7,203 bases of DNA from assembly GCA_004375785.1 (NCBI GenBank), contig SOKM01000073.1:1-7203 (forward strand), in the 5' to 3' direction. The notes under the pieces were generated by a model, which saw nothing but the letters and a program-made list of their open reading frames with translations, was not told the DNA's origin and searched no databases. Within the stretch, counting starts at the first letter, position 1. Every line of letters starts with the position of its first letter. The DNA is from Candidatus Cloacimonadota bacterium. GTDB lineage: Bacteria > Hydrothermota > E44-bin80. The translations under genes and the position numbers were made by a program. This document shows, in pieces, positions 1-4,886 of this stretch.

Positions 1-37
1 TAGCATATAAAAGAAAAAAGTGCAAGAAAAATTTTGA

Positions 38-60
38 GATTTCTAAAAAAGTCAGAAATC
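38..60. repeat. Small inverted repeat (7-bp stem, 9-nt loop)
   Basis: GATTTCT at 38-44 pairs with AGAAATC at 54-60 around the loop AAAAAAGTC. On the plus strand no T-run follows, so it does not look like an intrinsic terminator for a gene entering from the left. On the minus strand a T-rich stretch follows but no minus-strand gene ends here. Function unknown. Confidence 0.35.
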
Positions 61-61
61 C

Positions 62-100
62 CTGATTACACTGATAAAAGTTCAGATTACACAGATTACT
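62..100 (+). repeat. GATTACA-type degenerate nonamer repeat, copy 1
   Basis: The segment reads as paired nonamers: CTGATTACA, CTGATAAAA, a 3-base spacer, then CAGATTACA, CAGATTACT. The core GATTACACNGAT occurs at 64-75 and 85-96, spaced 21 bp apart. A second copy of the same paired arrangement lies at 3740-3772, between secG and rplU. The two loci are unrelated, so this appears to be a dispersed intergenic repeat family. Confidence 0.6.
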
Positions 101-136
101 TGGAACAAGAATTGAGGGATTGTTCGATTTTTTTTC

Positions 137-165
137 TTGCAAATGTGAAAGATTTTTGGTATATT
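137..165 (+). promoter_or_regulatory. Sigma70-like promoter for the secreted-protein gene
   Basis: A -35-like TTGCAA (137-142) is separated by 17 bp from a -10-like TATATT (160-165). The -35 matches the consensus at 4 of 6 positions and the -10 at 5 of 6. Initiation would fall near 171-173, giving a leader of about 25 nt that includes the AAGGAG ribosome binding site. The -35 box overlaps the right arm of the inverted repeat ending at 141. Confidence 0.55.
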
Positions 166-183
166 AAAATGATAATTTTTCAA

Positions 184-189
184 AAGGAG
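184..189 (+). promoter_or_regulatory. Ribosome binding site that sets the start at 198
   Basis: AAGGAG lies only 2 nt before an in-frame GTG at 192 but 8 nt before the ATG at 198. The normal spacing and the typical MKKIFF signal-peptide beginning favour the ATG at 198 over the longer GTG form. Confidence 0.7.
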
Positions 190-197
190 AAGTGACT

Positions 198-2876
198 ATG
201 AAAAAAATCTTTTTCGTTCTTGCTACCCTTCTAATTTTCGATAACCTTTTCTCTCTACCTTTATGGGAAACAGAGGATTTTATAAGGGCAGAATTTGAGA
301 AGAGACCGGAATCAGTTTTTCAAGATGGTATTCCTGATGAAGATCCCGAATGGCAGAGATGGAGTTATATTCATCAGTTTTTTAAGACCTGTGATTTCAT
401 AAAAGGCTTGCAGGTATCGGATTCGGCTTCACCTGAATTTGGTGGGATGATAGAGGGTGAGAATGCAATGAACATTGTAGAAACGGACAATACACAGGAA
501 GCAATCTGGGTTTGGTCAAGATACAAAGAACTCACCGGTGATACGACATACGACATCAATATTATAAGAGCATGGCTCTATGTACTCTTACATCCTGCAT
601 ACAACGAAGAAGGGGCAGAGAGTGATTATTACAGGGTTTGGAACTGCGGGCTGGCGCTTTTTGCAGAGGGGAAATACAGAGAGGTAACTGGTGATTCAAG
701 TTTTATAGGATATGCAGATAGTTGTATTGGGTATATGTTCCGTCATCCCCTGCCATTTACAGGTGTTGGAGGGTACTACGGAAGGCTTCATCCAAAAACA
801 ACATCGCTCGCTGCTGGTATGCTCTATCAGTATGGAAAGAAAAACAACATTCCTGAATGTGTGGATACTGCACTTGTTTATGGAGAAAGGGTTATCTCTT
901 GGCTTGAAGAGAATCCAGGACAGAACCTCAACGATGAGATATGGGCGATGTCTGGTGGTACTGCGGTTTGGGGTATTACAAGGTCTCTCTTTGAAGAAGA
1001 TTCTTTGCGGGGTCGAGAATGGCTCTGGACATATATCCGTTTTATGAAGTATCTTGCACCATTTGGGCAGTGGAACAATTCCTGGAATATCTGGTATGCG
1101 AATGCTTATAACTTCTCAGGGAGAATTATGAAAAAGTATCGTTATAGATTATTCCACCACAGTCTTACCGACAGTTTGCTTGTTCAGGACAGGGATAACG
1201 ATGGCGGTGTTCCTCCGACGAAGGGTGATTCGCAGAATGGCGACCACAGCTGGGTTTCAACCTATATGGTCTTTATGGGTTTTGAGGGTCTAATGGATTC
1301 TATCAGGAATTTTGATGCGGGTGTGATAAAGATTCTTTCACCGACGAAAGAGCATGTTTTTCTCCCATTTGATACAATCGATGTCTCGCTTCTCTGTGCT
1401 AATTATGGATTCAATGCCATAAACATCACTCCAGTCTCTATCTCCTTACCATTCAATTATGATTCAACGGTCTCACTTCCACTGGGTGCTGTTGATACAA
1501 TAACATTTCATACACAGTGGGTTCCCATAGATACAGGGAGATTTTCTTTCAATGCTTTTTCCCACCTTGCCAACGATGAAAGAACTTCAAACGATACATC
1601 AAAAGCGGAATTCAGGATACGGGAAGCACGGAGTGTTTCAGGTTTTGTGAAGGATAGTGTGACCGGTAGTCCCATCAAAACAGAGCTTTTTTTCACGATA
1701 AGGGGCGATTCAGGAGAAAACTTTTTCACAAGTGTAAAGACGGACAGCCTCACGGGAGAATACAGTATAATGCTTTTTGATTCCGTCTTTAGTGTTGAGG
1801 TTCTGCCAGAGATTCCATATCCTGACGTTTACAGGGATAGTGCTTTAGTAAGTCCTGATACCTTTTGGGGTTTTGATTTTCTCATAGACCCCGCTGCACT
1901 TCTTCTTGTAAACAGGGATAAGGACGCAAATTACAGTATCTATTTTTCAGAAAACCTTGATTCCCTTGATGTTAGTTATGTTCTTTGGGAAGTAAAACAC
2001 CAGGGTCTCCCACCGTTCAGTATAATGAATAGTTTTGGAACAAGGACCATTATATGGTTCAGTGGAGACAGCGATTCAAATACAGTATCAGTTGTGGAAC
2101 AGGATAGTCTCGTCTCCTTCCTGAATGGAGGTGGTAATCTTTTCCTTACGGGTCAGAATATTGCAGAGGAACTTACAGGTTCTGTTCTGTTGGACAATTA
2201 TGTTCATTCCGATTTTGATGCGAATACAGATGCAAATATTTTATTAGGGGTTTCAGGTGACCCCATAGGCAATGATATTAATGTATATATAGTTGGAGGT
2301 GTTCCTAATAATCAGGTCTCACAGGAAATACTTCTACCCCTTGCTGGTGCTGATTCTGCATTCACATATCTTGGTGGAGGCACAGGTGCAGTTCGTTATG
2401 ATAGTGGTTCTTATAAAACCCTTCTTTTTGGATTTGGGTTTGAAGCAATAAACAGCGCAGGCACATTTGCTTCGAGACAGACTGTTATGGAAAGGGTGCT
2501 TAACTGGTTCGGCATTGAGACGGGGGATGAGGAGACCGCAAATTATCAATTCTCAATTAGCAATTATCAATTCTCAGTTTACCCCAATCCATTCAGAGAA
2601 AAGACAGAAATCAAGTGGACATTAGGCACTGGACACTCGGCATTAGGAGAAAACCCCATAACTAATGACAAATGTCCAATGACTATTTCTATCTATGATG
2701 TGAGTGGAAGGTTAGTTAAGAATTTTTCACTGCCTACTGCTTACTCCTTACTGCCTAATAGGCTTTCCTGGGGGGGGAGAGGTAAGGACAGAAAGAAACT
2801 TCCGTCTGGTGTTTATTTTGCAAAACTCTCTTGTGGTGAGTTTTCTGCAGTAAAGAAATTAATCTTAGTGAGGTAA
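198..2876 (+). CDS. Secreted multidomain protein with C-terminal type A (type IX secretion) sorting domain
   Basis: An 892-residue exported protein of unknown function. Residues 1-20 are a signal peptide (MKKIFF, then a hydrophobic core). Residues about 25-365 look mostly helical and aromatic-rich, with ETDNTQEAIW near 95 and DRDNDGGVPP...GDHSW at 331-352. This suggests an alpha/alpha-toroid of the glycosidase or terpenoid-cyclase type, but I cannot assign catalysis. Residues about 373-478 form a beta-sandwich (CARDB-like), and about 480-560 a carboxypeptidase-regulatory-like domain (VSGFVKDSVTGSPI...TGEYSI). Residues about 567-775 resemble a glutamine-amidotransferase/flavodoxin-like fold (LLLVNRDKD, TIIWFSGD, FLNGGGNLFLTGQ, RVLNWFG) seen in FCB secreted proteins. 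Residues 795-892 are the sorting domain: YPNPF at 795, IYDVSGRLV at 832, LPSGVYFAKL at 868, then KKLILVR at the end. It probably crosses the inner membrane by Sec and the outer membrane by type IX secretion. The gene is monocistronic in this window with its own promoter. Its 3' end holds heptamer arrays and a G8 run. Existence of the gene is very sure; the domain calls are from motifs only. Confidence 0.9.
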   Translation: MKKIFFVLATLLIFDNLFSLPLWETEDFIRAEFEKRPESVFQDGIPDEDPEWQRWSYIHQFFKTCDFIKGLQVSDSASPEFGGMIEGENAMNIVETDNTQEAIWVWSRYKELTGDTTYDINIIRAWLYVLLHPAYNEEGAESDYYRVWNCGLALFAEGKYREVTGDSSFIGYADSCIGYMFRHPLPFTGVGGYYGRLHPKTTSLAAGMLYQYGKKNNIPECVDTALVYGERVISWLEENPGQNLNDEIWAMSGGTAVWGITRSLFEEDSLRGREWLWTYIRFMKYLAPFGQWNNSWNIWYANAYNFSGRIMKKYRYRLFHHSLTDSLLVQDRDNDGGVPPTKGDSQNGDHSWVSTYMVFMGFEGLMDSIRNFDAGVIKILSPTKEHVFLPFDTIDVSLLCANYGFNAINITPVSISLPFNYDSTVSLPLGAVDTITFHTQWVPIDTGRFSFNAFSHLANDERTSNDTSKAEFRIREARSVSGFVKDSVTGSPIKTELFFTIRGDSGENFFTSVKTDSLTGEYSIMLFDSVFSVEVLPEIPYPDVYRDSALVSPDTFWGFDFLIDPAALLLVNRDKDANYSIYFSENLDSLDVSYVLWEVKHQGLPPFSIMNSFGTRTIIWFSGDSDSNTVSVVEQDSLVSFLNGGGNLFLTGQNIAEELTGSVLLDNYVHSDFDANTDANILLGVSGDPIGNDINVYIVGGVPNNQVSQEILLPLAGADSAFTYLGGGTGAVRYDSGSYKTLLFGFGFEAINSAGTFASRQTVMERVLNWFGIETGDEETANYQFSISNYQFSVYPNPFREKTEIKWTLGTGHSALGENPITNDKCPMTISIYDVSGRLVKNFSLPTAYSLLPNRLSWGGRGKDRKKLPSGVYFAKLSCGEFSAVKKLILVR
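2541..2582 (+). repeat. Heptamer array A (AATTATC), inside the coding sequence
   Basis: Six consecutive phased heptamers: AATTATC, AATTCTC, AATTAGC, AATTATC, AATTCTC, AGTTTAC. The first five differ from AATTATC by at most one base. Three heptamers make 21 nt, so the protein shows a 7-residue repeat, NYQFSIS then NYQFSVY (residues 782-795). It covers the linker between the amidotransferase-like domain and the YPNPF start of the sorting domain. Confidence 0.85.
2616..2650 (+). repeat. Heptamer array B (TRGRCAY), inside the coding sequence
   Basis: Five phased degenerate heptamers: TGGACAT, TAGGCAC, TGGACAC, TCGGCAT, TAGGAGA. They encode residues 807-818 (WTLGTGHSALGE), where a sorting domain normally has only a short turn between the first strand (TEIKW) and the IYDVSG strand. 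More degenerate than array A but the 7-base phase is kept throughout. Confidence 0.65.
2663..2683 (+). repeat. Heptamer array C (NAATGAC), inside the coding sequence
   Basis: Three phased heptamers: TAATGAC, AAATGTC, CAATGAC. They encode about residues 822-829, in the same inserted loop as array B and just before the ISIYDVSG strand. The 12 bases 2651-2662 between arrays B and C do not fit either family. Confidence 0.55.
2728..2762 (+). repeat. Heptamer array D (TACTGCC), inside the coding sequence
   Basis: Phased heptamers CACTGCC, TACTGCT, TACTCCT, TACTGCC, followed by a divergent TAATAGG. They encode residues 844-855 (SLPTAYSLLPNR), the stretch between SGRLVKNF and LSWGGRG. This is the next interstrand segment of the sorting domain. 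Confidence 0.7.
2770..2777 (+). repeat. G8 homopolymer tract near the 3' end of the secreted-protein gene
   Basis: Eight consecutive Gs encode the end of Trp858 plus Gly859-Gly860. With eight Gs the frame runs on through the full sorting domain. With nine, the reading becomes TGG GGG GGG GAG AGG TAA and stops at once. With seven, an unrelated 25-odd-residue tail is read before a stop. Either slip removes SGVYFAKL and the final KKLILVR. Confidence 0.8.
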
Positions 2877-2899
2877 TAAAGTCAAATTGCCTGAACGTC

Positions 2900-2934
2900 A
2901 GCAGATAGAAAGCAGAAAATAGCAAACAGATTTT
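2900..2934 (+). repeat. Degenerate heptamer array E (AGMARAY) in the convergent intergenic region
   Basis: AG recurs exactly every 7 bases at 2900, 2907, 2914, 2921 and 2928: AGCAGAT, AGAAAGC, AGAAAAT, AGCAAAC, AGATTTT. It lies 24 bp after the stop of the secreted-protein gene. The 134 bp between the two convergent genes hold this array and the octamer array. I see no strong hairpin-plus-T terminator for either side; the only stem is a 4-bp CTGA/TCAG at 2891-2901. Confidence 0.5.
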
Positions 2935-2956
2935 TGGGGATGAGGAGGGCAATGAC

Positions 2957-2988
2957 TAATTACCCGATTACTTAATGACCTAATTACC
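2957..2988 (+). repeat. Octamer tandem array (TAATTACC)
   Basis: Four phased octamers: TAATTACC, CGATTACT, TAATGACC, TAATTACC, preceded by an out-of-phase partial unit CAATGAC (2950-2956). The array lies 22 bp beyond the stop codon of rpmA, so it would be in the 3' part of that transcript. Confidence 0.65.
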
Positions 2989-3010
2989 AGCGAGGGGTGA
3001 GTGTGTGGGA

Positions 3011-3268
3011 TTAGGTTTGCGCGTAGACGCTTACCCTTTTTTTCCTTTTTCCAAAAGGTTCAAATTTGACAATGCCTGTAATAAGAGCAAACAGTGTATC
3101 GTCCTTTCCTTTCCCAACATTCTTCCCTGGATGGACTTTCGTGCCTCGCTGTCTGACTATGATTGTGCCGGCATTTATCAGCTGACCTGAAAATCTTTTG
3201 GTGCCAAGAAATTTGGGTTTACTGTCTCTTCCATTCCTTGAAGAACCTACACCTTTTTTATGCGCCAT
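3011..3268 (-). CDS. rpmA: 50S ribosomal protein bL27
   Basis: An 85-residue large-subunit protein whose flexible N-terminus reaches toward the peptidyl-transferase centre and helps hold the P-site tRNA. The family signature is clear: MAHKKGVGSSRNGRDS at the start, LGTKRFSGQ near 21-30, then IIVRQRGTKVHPG (about 37-49), NVGKGKDDTLFAL and VKFE. Length and start are normal, with no cleavable N-terminal extension of the kind seen in Firmicutes. GGAGGT at 3274-3279 lies 5 nt before the ATG. It is the last gene of the minus-strand run, 106 bp after rplU, with that spacer taken up by REP-like palindromes. The usual downstream partner obg is absent; a convergent gene lies there instead. Confidence 0.97.
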   Translation of the reverse strand: MAHKKGVGSSRNGRDSKPKFLGTKRFSGQLINAGTIIVRQRGTKVHPGKNVGKGKDDTLFALITGIVKFEPFGKRKKRVSVYAQT

Positions 3269-3288
3269 AATCTACCTCCGCTTTCATT

Positions 3289-3369
3289 GTAGGAGCAACC
3301 TCCTGGTTGCGATAACAATCGCAGGTGAAACCTGCTCCTACCTTCTCGCAGGCTGAAGCCTGCGGCTAC
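3289..3369. repeat. Three REP-like palindromic units between rplU and rpmA
   Basis: Three 23-24 bp imperfect palindromes share the frame GTAGSMGC-stem-loop-GCGA. Unit 1 (3289-3312, plus orientation) starts GTAGGAGC and holds the stem GCAACC/GGTTGC with loop TCCT. Unit 2 (3319-3341, minus orientation) has the stem GCAGGT/ACCTGC with loop GAA and ends GCTCCTAC. Unit 3 (3346-3369, minus orientation) has GCAGGC/GCCTGC with loop TGAA and ends GGCTAC. Units 1 and 2 face each other as in bacterial BIMEs. Stems keep pairing while their bases differ, which indicates conserved structure. Unit 3 ends 5 bp from the rplU stop. No REP-associated transposase is in the window. Confidence 0.8.
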
Positions 3370-3374
3370 CTTTC

Positions 3375-3716
3375 TCATTTGTCTGACTTCTTTGTTGTTG
3401 TTTTTTTAGTTGTTATCTTCTTCACGAGCACCTCTGTATAATGCTGGCGGTGTCCTTTCTTTCTTTTGTAATCTTTTCTTCTCTTAAACTTAAATACAAT
3501 GACTTTTGGAAACCTACCCTGGGATATAACTTCTCCTTCAGCAAAATATCCTTTTAAAAATGGTTTACCAAATTCAGATTTCTTGCCATTTATTATTGCA
3601 AGGACTTTGTCAAATTTTATCTTATCACCAACCTTCGCATCAACTTTTGGTATTTTTATCTTTTCGGCTTCCTGAAGCGTAAACTGAAAACCGCCCGTTT
3701 CTATAACTGCCTTCAT
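3375..3716 (-). CDS. rplU: 50S ribosomal protein bL21
   Basis: A 113-residue 23S rRNA-binding protein of the large subunit. The N-terminus MKAVIETGGFQF matches the family, as do VGDKIKFDKVLAI (about 29-41), the GKP...KGYFAEGEVISQGR middle, and the signature FKFKRRKDYKRKKGHRQHYTEV near 74-96. It runs about ten residues longer than the usual 103. The extra part is a Lys/Thr-rich tail (KKITTKKTTTKKSDK) that could be a disordered, rRNA-contacting extension. GGGAG at 3722-3726 lies 5 nt before the ATG. It is separated from secG upstream by a 66-bp spacer carrying a GATTACA repeat, and is followed by rpmA, its usual partner. Confidence 0.97.
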   Translation of the reverse strand: MKAVIETGGFQFTLQEAEKIKIPKVDAKVGDKIKFDKVLAIINGKKSEFGKPFLKGYFAEGEVISQGRFPKVIVFKFKRRKDYKRKKGHRQHYTEVLVKKITTKKTTTKKSDK

Positions 3717-3739
3717 CTTTTCTCCCTTATTTCATATAA

Positions 3740-3772
3740 GATTACACAGATTTTTCTTTGATTACACGGATT
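3740..3772. repeat. GATTACA-type repeat, copy 2 (secG-rplU spacer)
   Basis: GATTACACAGATT (3740-3752) and GATTACACGGATT (3760-3772) are spaced 20 bp apart, the same paired core seen at 64-96 with 21-bp spacing. It fills about half of the 66-bp gap between the secG stop and the rplU start. I see no convincing -35/-10 pair for an rplU promoter here. Confidence 0.65.
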
Positions 3773-3782
3773 AAAACGCCGT

Positions 3783-4127
3783 TTACTCACCACCGCCTGG
3801 GAGTTCTGGAGGTGGCTCGGTTTTTCCCTCAGGCAACGCTGGAACGGTCTCTATTGGAGTCAGGTCTTTTCTTAGTTCTTCTTCTATTCCCCCTCTTCTT
3901 GCTCTGAATTTTGGAGAAATAGCAAGCAGGATTGATGTGACCATAAAAAGGACAGCGAGCACTGCGGTCAGCTTGGAAAGGAATGTGGAGGCACCTCTTG
4001 CGCCAAATATACTCTGCCCTCCTCCCAAAACAGGTGAGAGCCCTGCTCCTTTGGCTTGTTGTAATAAAACAACAAGGATAAGAAGGATAGAAATTAAGAT
4101 ATGTACAGGTAAGAATATTGCAAACAT
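3783..4127 (-). CDS. secG: Preprotein translocase subunit SecG
   Basis: A 114-residue inner-membrane subunit of the SecYEG channel that assists SecA-driven export. Two membrane segments are visible, about residues 4-23 (FLPVHILISILLILVVLLQQ begins here) and 50-71 (LSKLTAVLAVLFMVTSILLAIS region). The family loop between them is KGAGLSPVLGGGQSIFGARG. The cytosolic or periplasmic tail after residue 75 is charged and then Pro/Gly-rich (EPPPELPGGGE), longer than in the shortest SecGs. AGGAGG at 4133-4138 precedes the ATG and overlaps the tpiA stop codon, only 9 nt upstream, which suggests translational coupling. Placement directly after the triose-phosphate genes is a known arrangement in several phyla. 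Confidence 0.95.
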   Translation of the reverse strand: MFAIFLPVHILISILLILVVLLQQAKGAGLSPVLGGGQSIFGARGASTFLSKLTAVLAVLFMVTSILLAISPKFRARRGGIEEELRKDLTPIETVPALPEGKTEPPPELPGGGE

Positions 4128-4136
4128 ATGTTCCTC

Positions 4137-4886
4137 CTATGAGAGGTTCGCTGCAGCCTTAATTATTTCTACGAAACTTTTTGCATCAAGACTCGCACCG
4201 CCGACGAGCGAACCATCAATATCAGGCTGCGACATCAGCGCTTCTGCATTTGACGATTTTACACTACCGCCGTAAAGTATCCTGGTTTCATCTATTCTAA
4301 AATCGGTTTTGATGATATCCCTGATGAGTTTATGAATCTTATTTGCGTCTTCAGGGTGTGCTGTTTTACCCGTGCCGATTGCCCATATAGGCTCGTATGC
4401 ATAAATTATTTTATCCATGTCAGTTTGCCCCTGCAGTGCTCCTACAATTTCTCTTTTTACTACTTCTTCTGTTTTCCCTTTTTCTCTTTCTTCAAGTGTT
4501 TCTCCTACACATACGATTGGGGTAAGACCAAACGCCATTGATTTTTTTACTTTCTTGTTTACTTCTACATCAGTTTCATTAAAATACTTTCTTCTTTCCG
4601 AATGTCCGATGATTACAAATTCACAACCTATAGATTTAAGAAATTCCCCGGAGATTTCTCCGGTATAAGCTCCCTCATTTTCGTAAAACATATTCTGTGC
4701 ACCAAGCCGAATATTCGAATCCTTTATCACATTATAAACGGGAGCAATCGCCGTGAATGGAGGACAGATTATAATATCAACTTTTTCAATCCCCTGGCTG
4801 TCCGAAAATATTCTTTTAGCAAGGTTAACTGCTTCATTATTGGTTTTATTCATTTTCCAATTTCCAGCGATGAGGTATCTTCTCAA
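4137..4886 (-). CDS. tpiA: Triose-phosphate isomerase
   Basis: A 249-residue TIM-barrel enzyme that interconverts dihydroxyacetone phosphate and glyceraldehyde 3-phosphate. Substrate and catalytic residues are all present: Lys11 in AGNWKMNK, His95 in IIGHSERR, and Glu165 in AYEPIWAIGTGKT (the flexible lid follows). Phosphate-binding loops YGGSVKSSNA and LVGGASL lie near the C-terminus. Length is normal for the family. The start is a TTG at 4886; no ATG or GTG is available before the conserved RRYLIAGNWK. The TTG overlaps the pgk stop codon in a TTGA junction, so translation is probably coupled. Next downstream is secG. Confidence 0.97.
   Translation of the reverse strand: MRRYLIAGNWKMNKTNNEAVNLAKRIFSDSQGIEKVDIIICPPFTAIAPVYNVIKDSNIRLGAQNMFYENEGAYTGEISGEFLKSIGCEFVIIGHSERRKYFNETDVEVNKKVKKSMAFGLTPIVCVGETLEEREKGKTEEVVKREIVGALQGQTDMDKIIYAYEPIWAIGTGKTAHPEDANKIHKLIRDIIKTDFRIDETRILYGGSVKSSNAEALMSQPDIDGSLVGGASLDAKSFVEIIKAAANLS

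Larger units (their letters stand above)
21..141. repeat. Long-range 11-bp inverted repeat pair in the upstream non-coding region
   Basis: TGCAAGAAAAA at 21-31 is the exact reverse complement of TTTTTCTTGCA at 131-141, enclosing 99 bp of non-coding sequence. Between the arms lie a 7-bp inverted repeat and the GATTACA-type repeat, so the whole could be a small non-autonomous repeat element. The right arm also overlaps the -35 box of the promoter for the downstream gene. The arms are A/T-rich, so chance is a real possibility. No target-site duplication is evident. Confidence 0.3.

Noticed and set aside
38..60. Intrinsic terminator of an upstream gene
   Set aside because: The stem is short and A/T-rich, and no T-run follows on the plus strand; no upstream coding end is visible.
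62..100. CRISPR-like direct repeats
   Set aside because: Only a pair of degenerate short cores is present, with a few bases between them, no regular unique spacers and no cas gene in the window.
192..197. GTG at 192 as the start of the secreted-protein gene
   Set aside because: The AAGGAG site would be only 2 nt away; the ATG at 198 gives 8-nt spacing and a standard signal peptide start.
3011..3031. Val7 in bL27 (MAHKKGVG instead of MAHKKGGG) as an unusual change
   Set aside because: Val at this position is common in bacterial bL27 proteins, so it is not a notable substitution.
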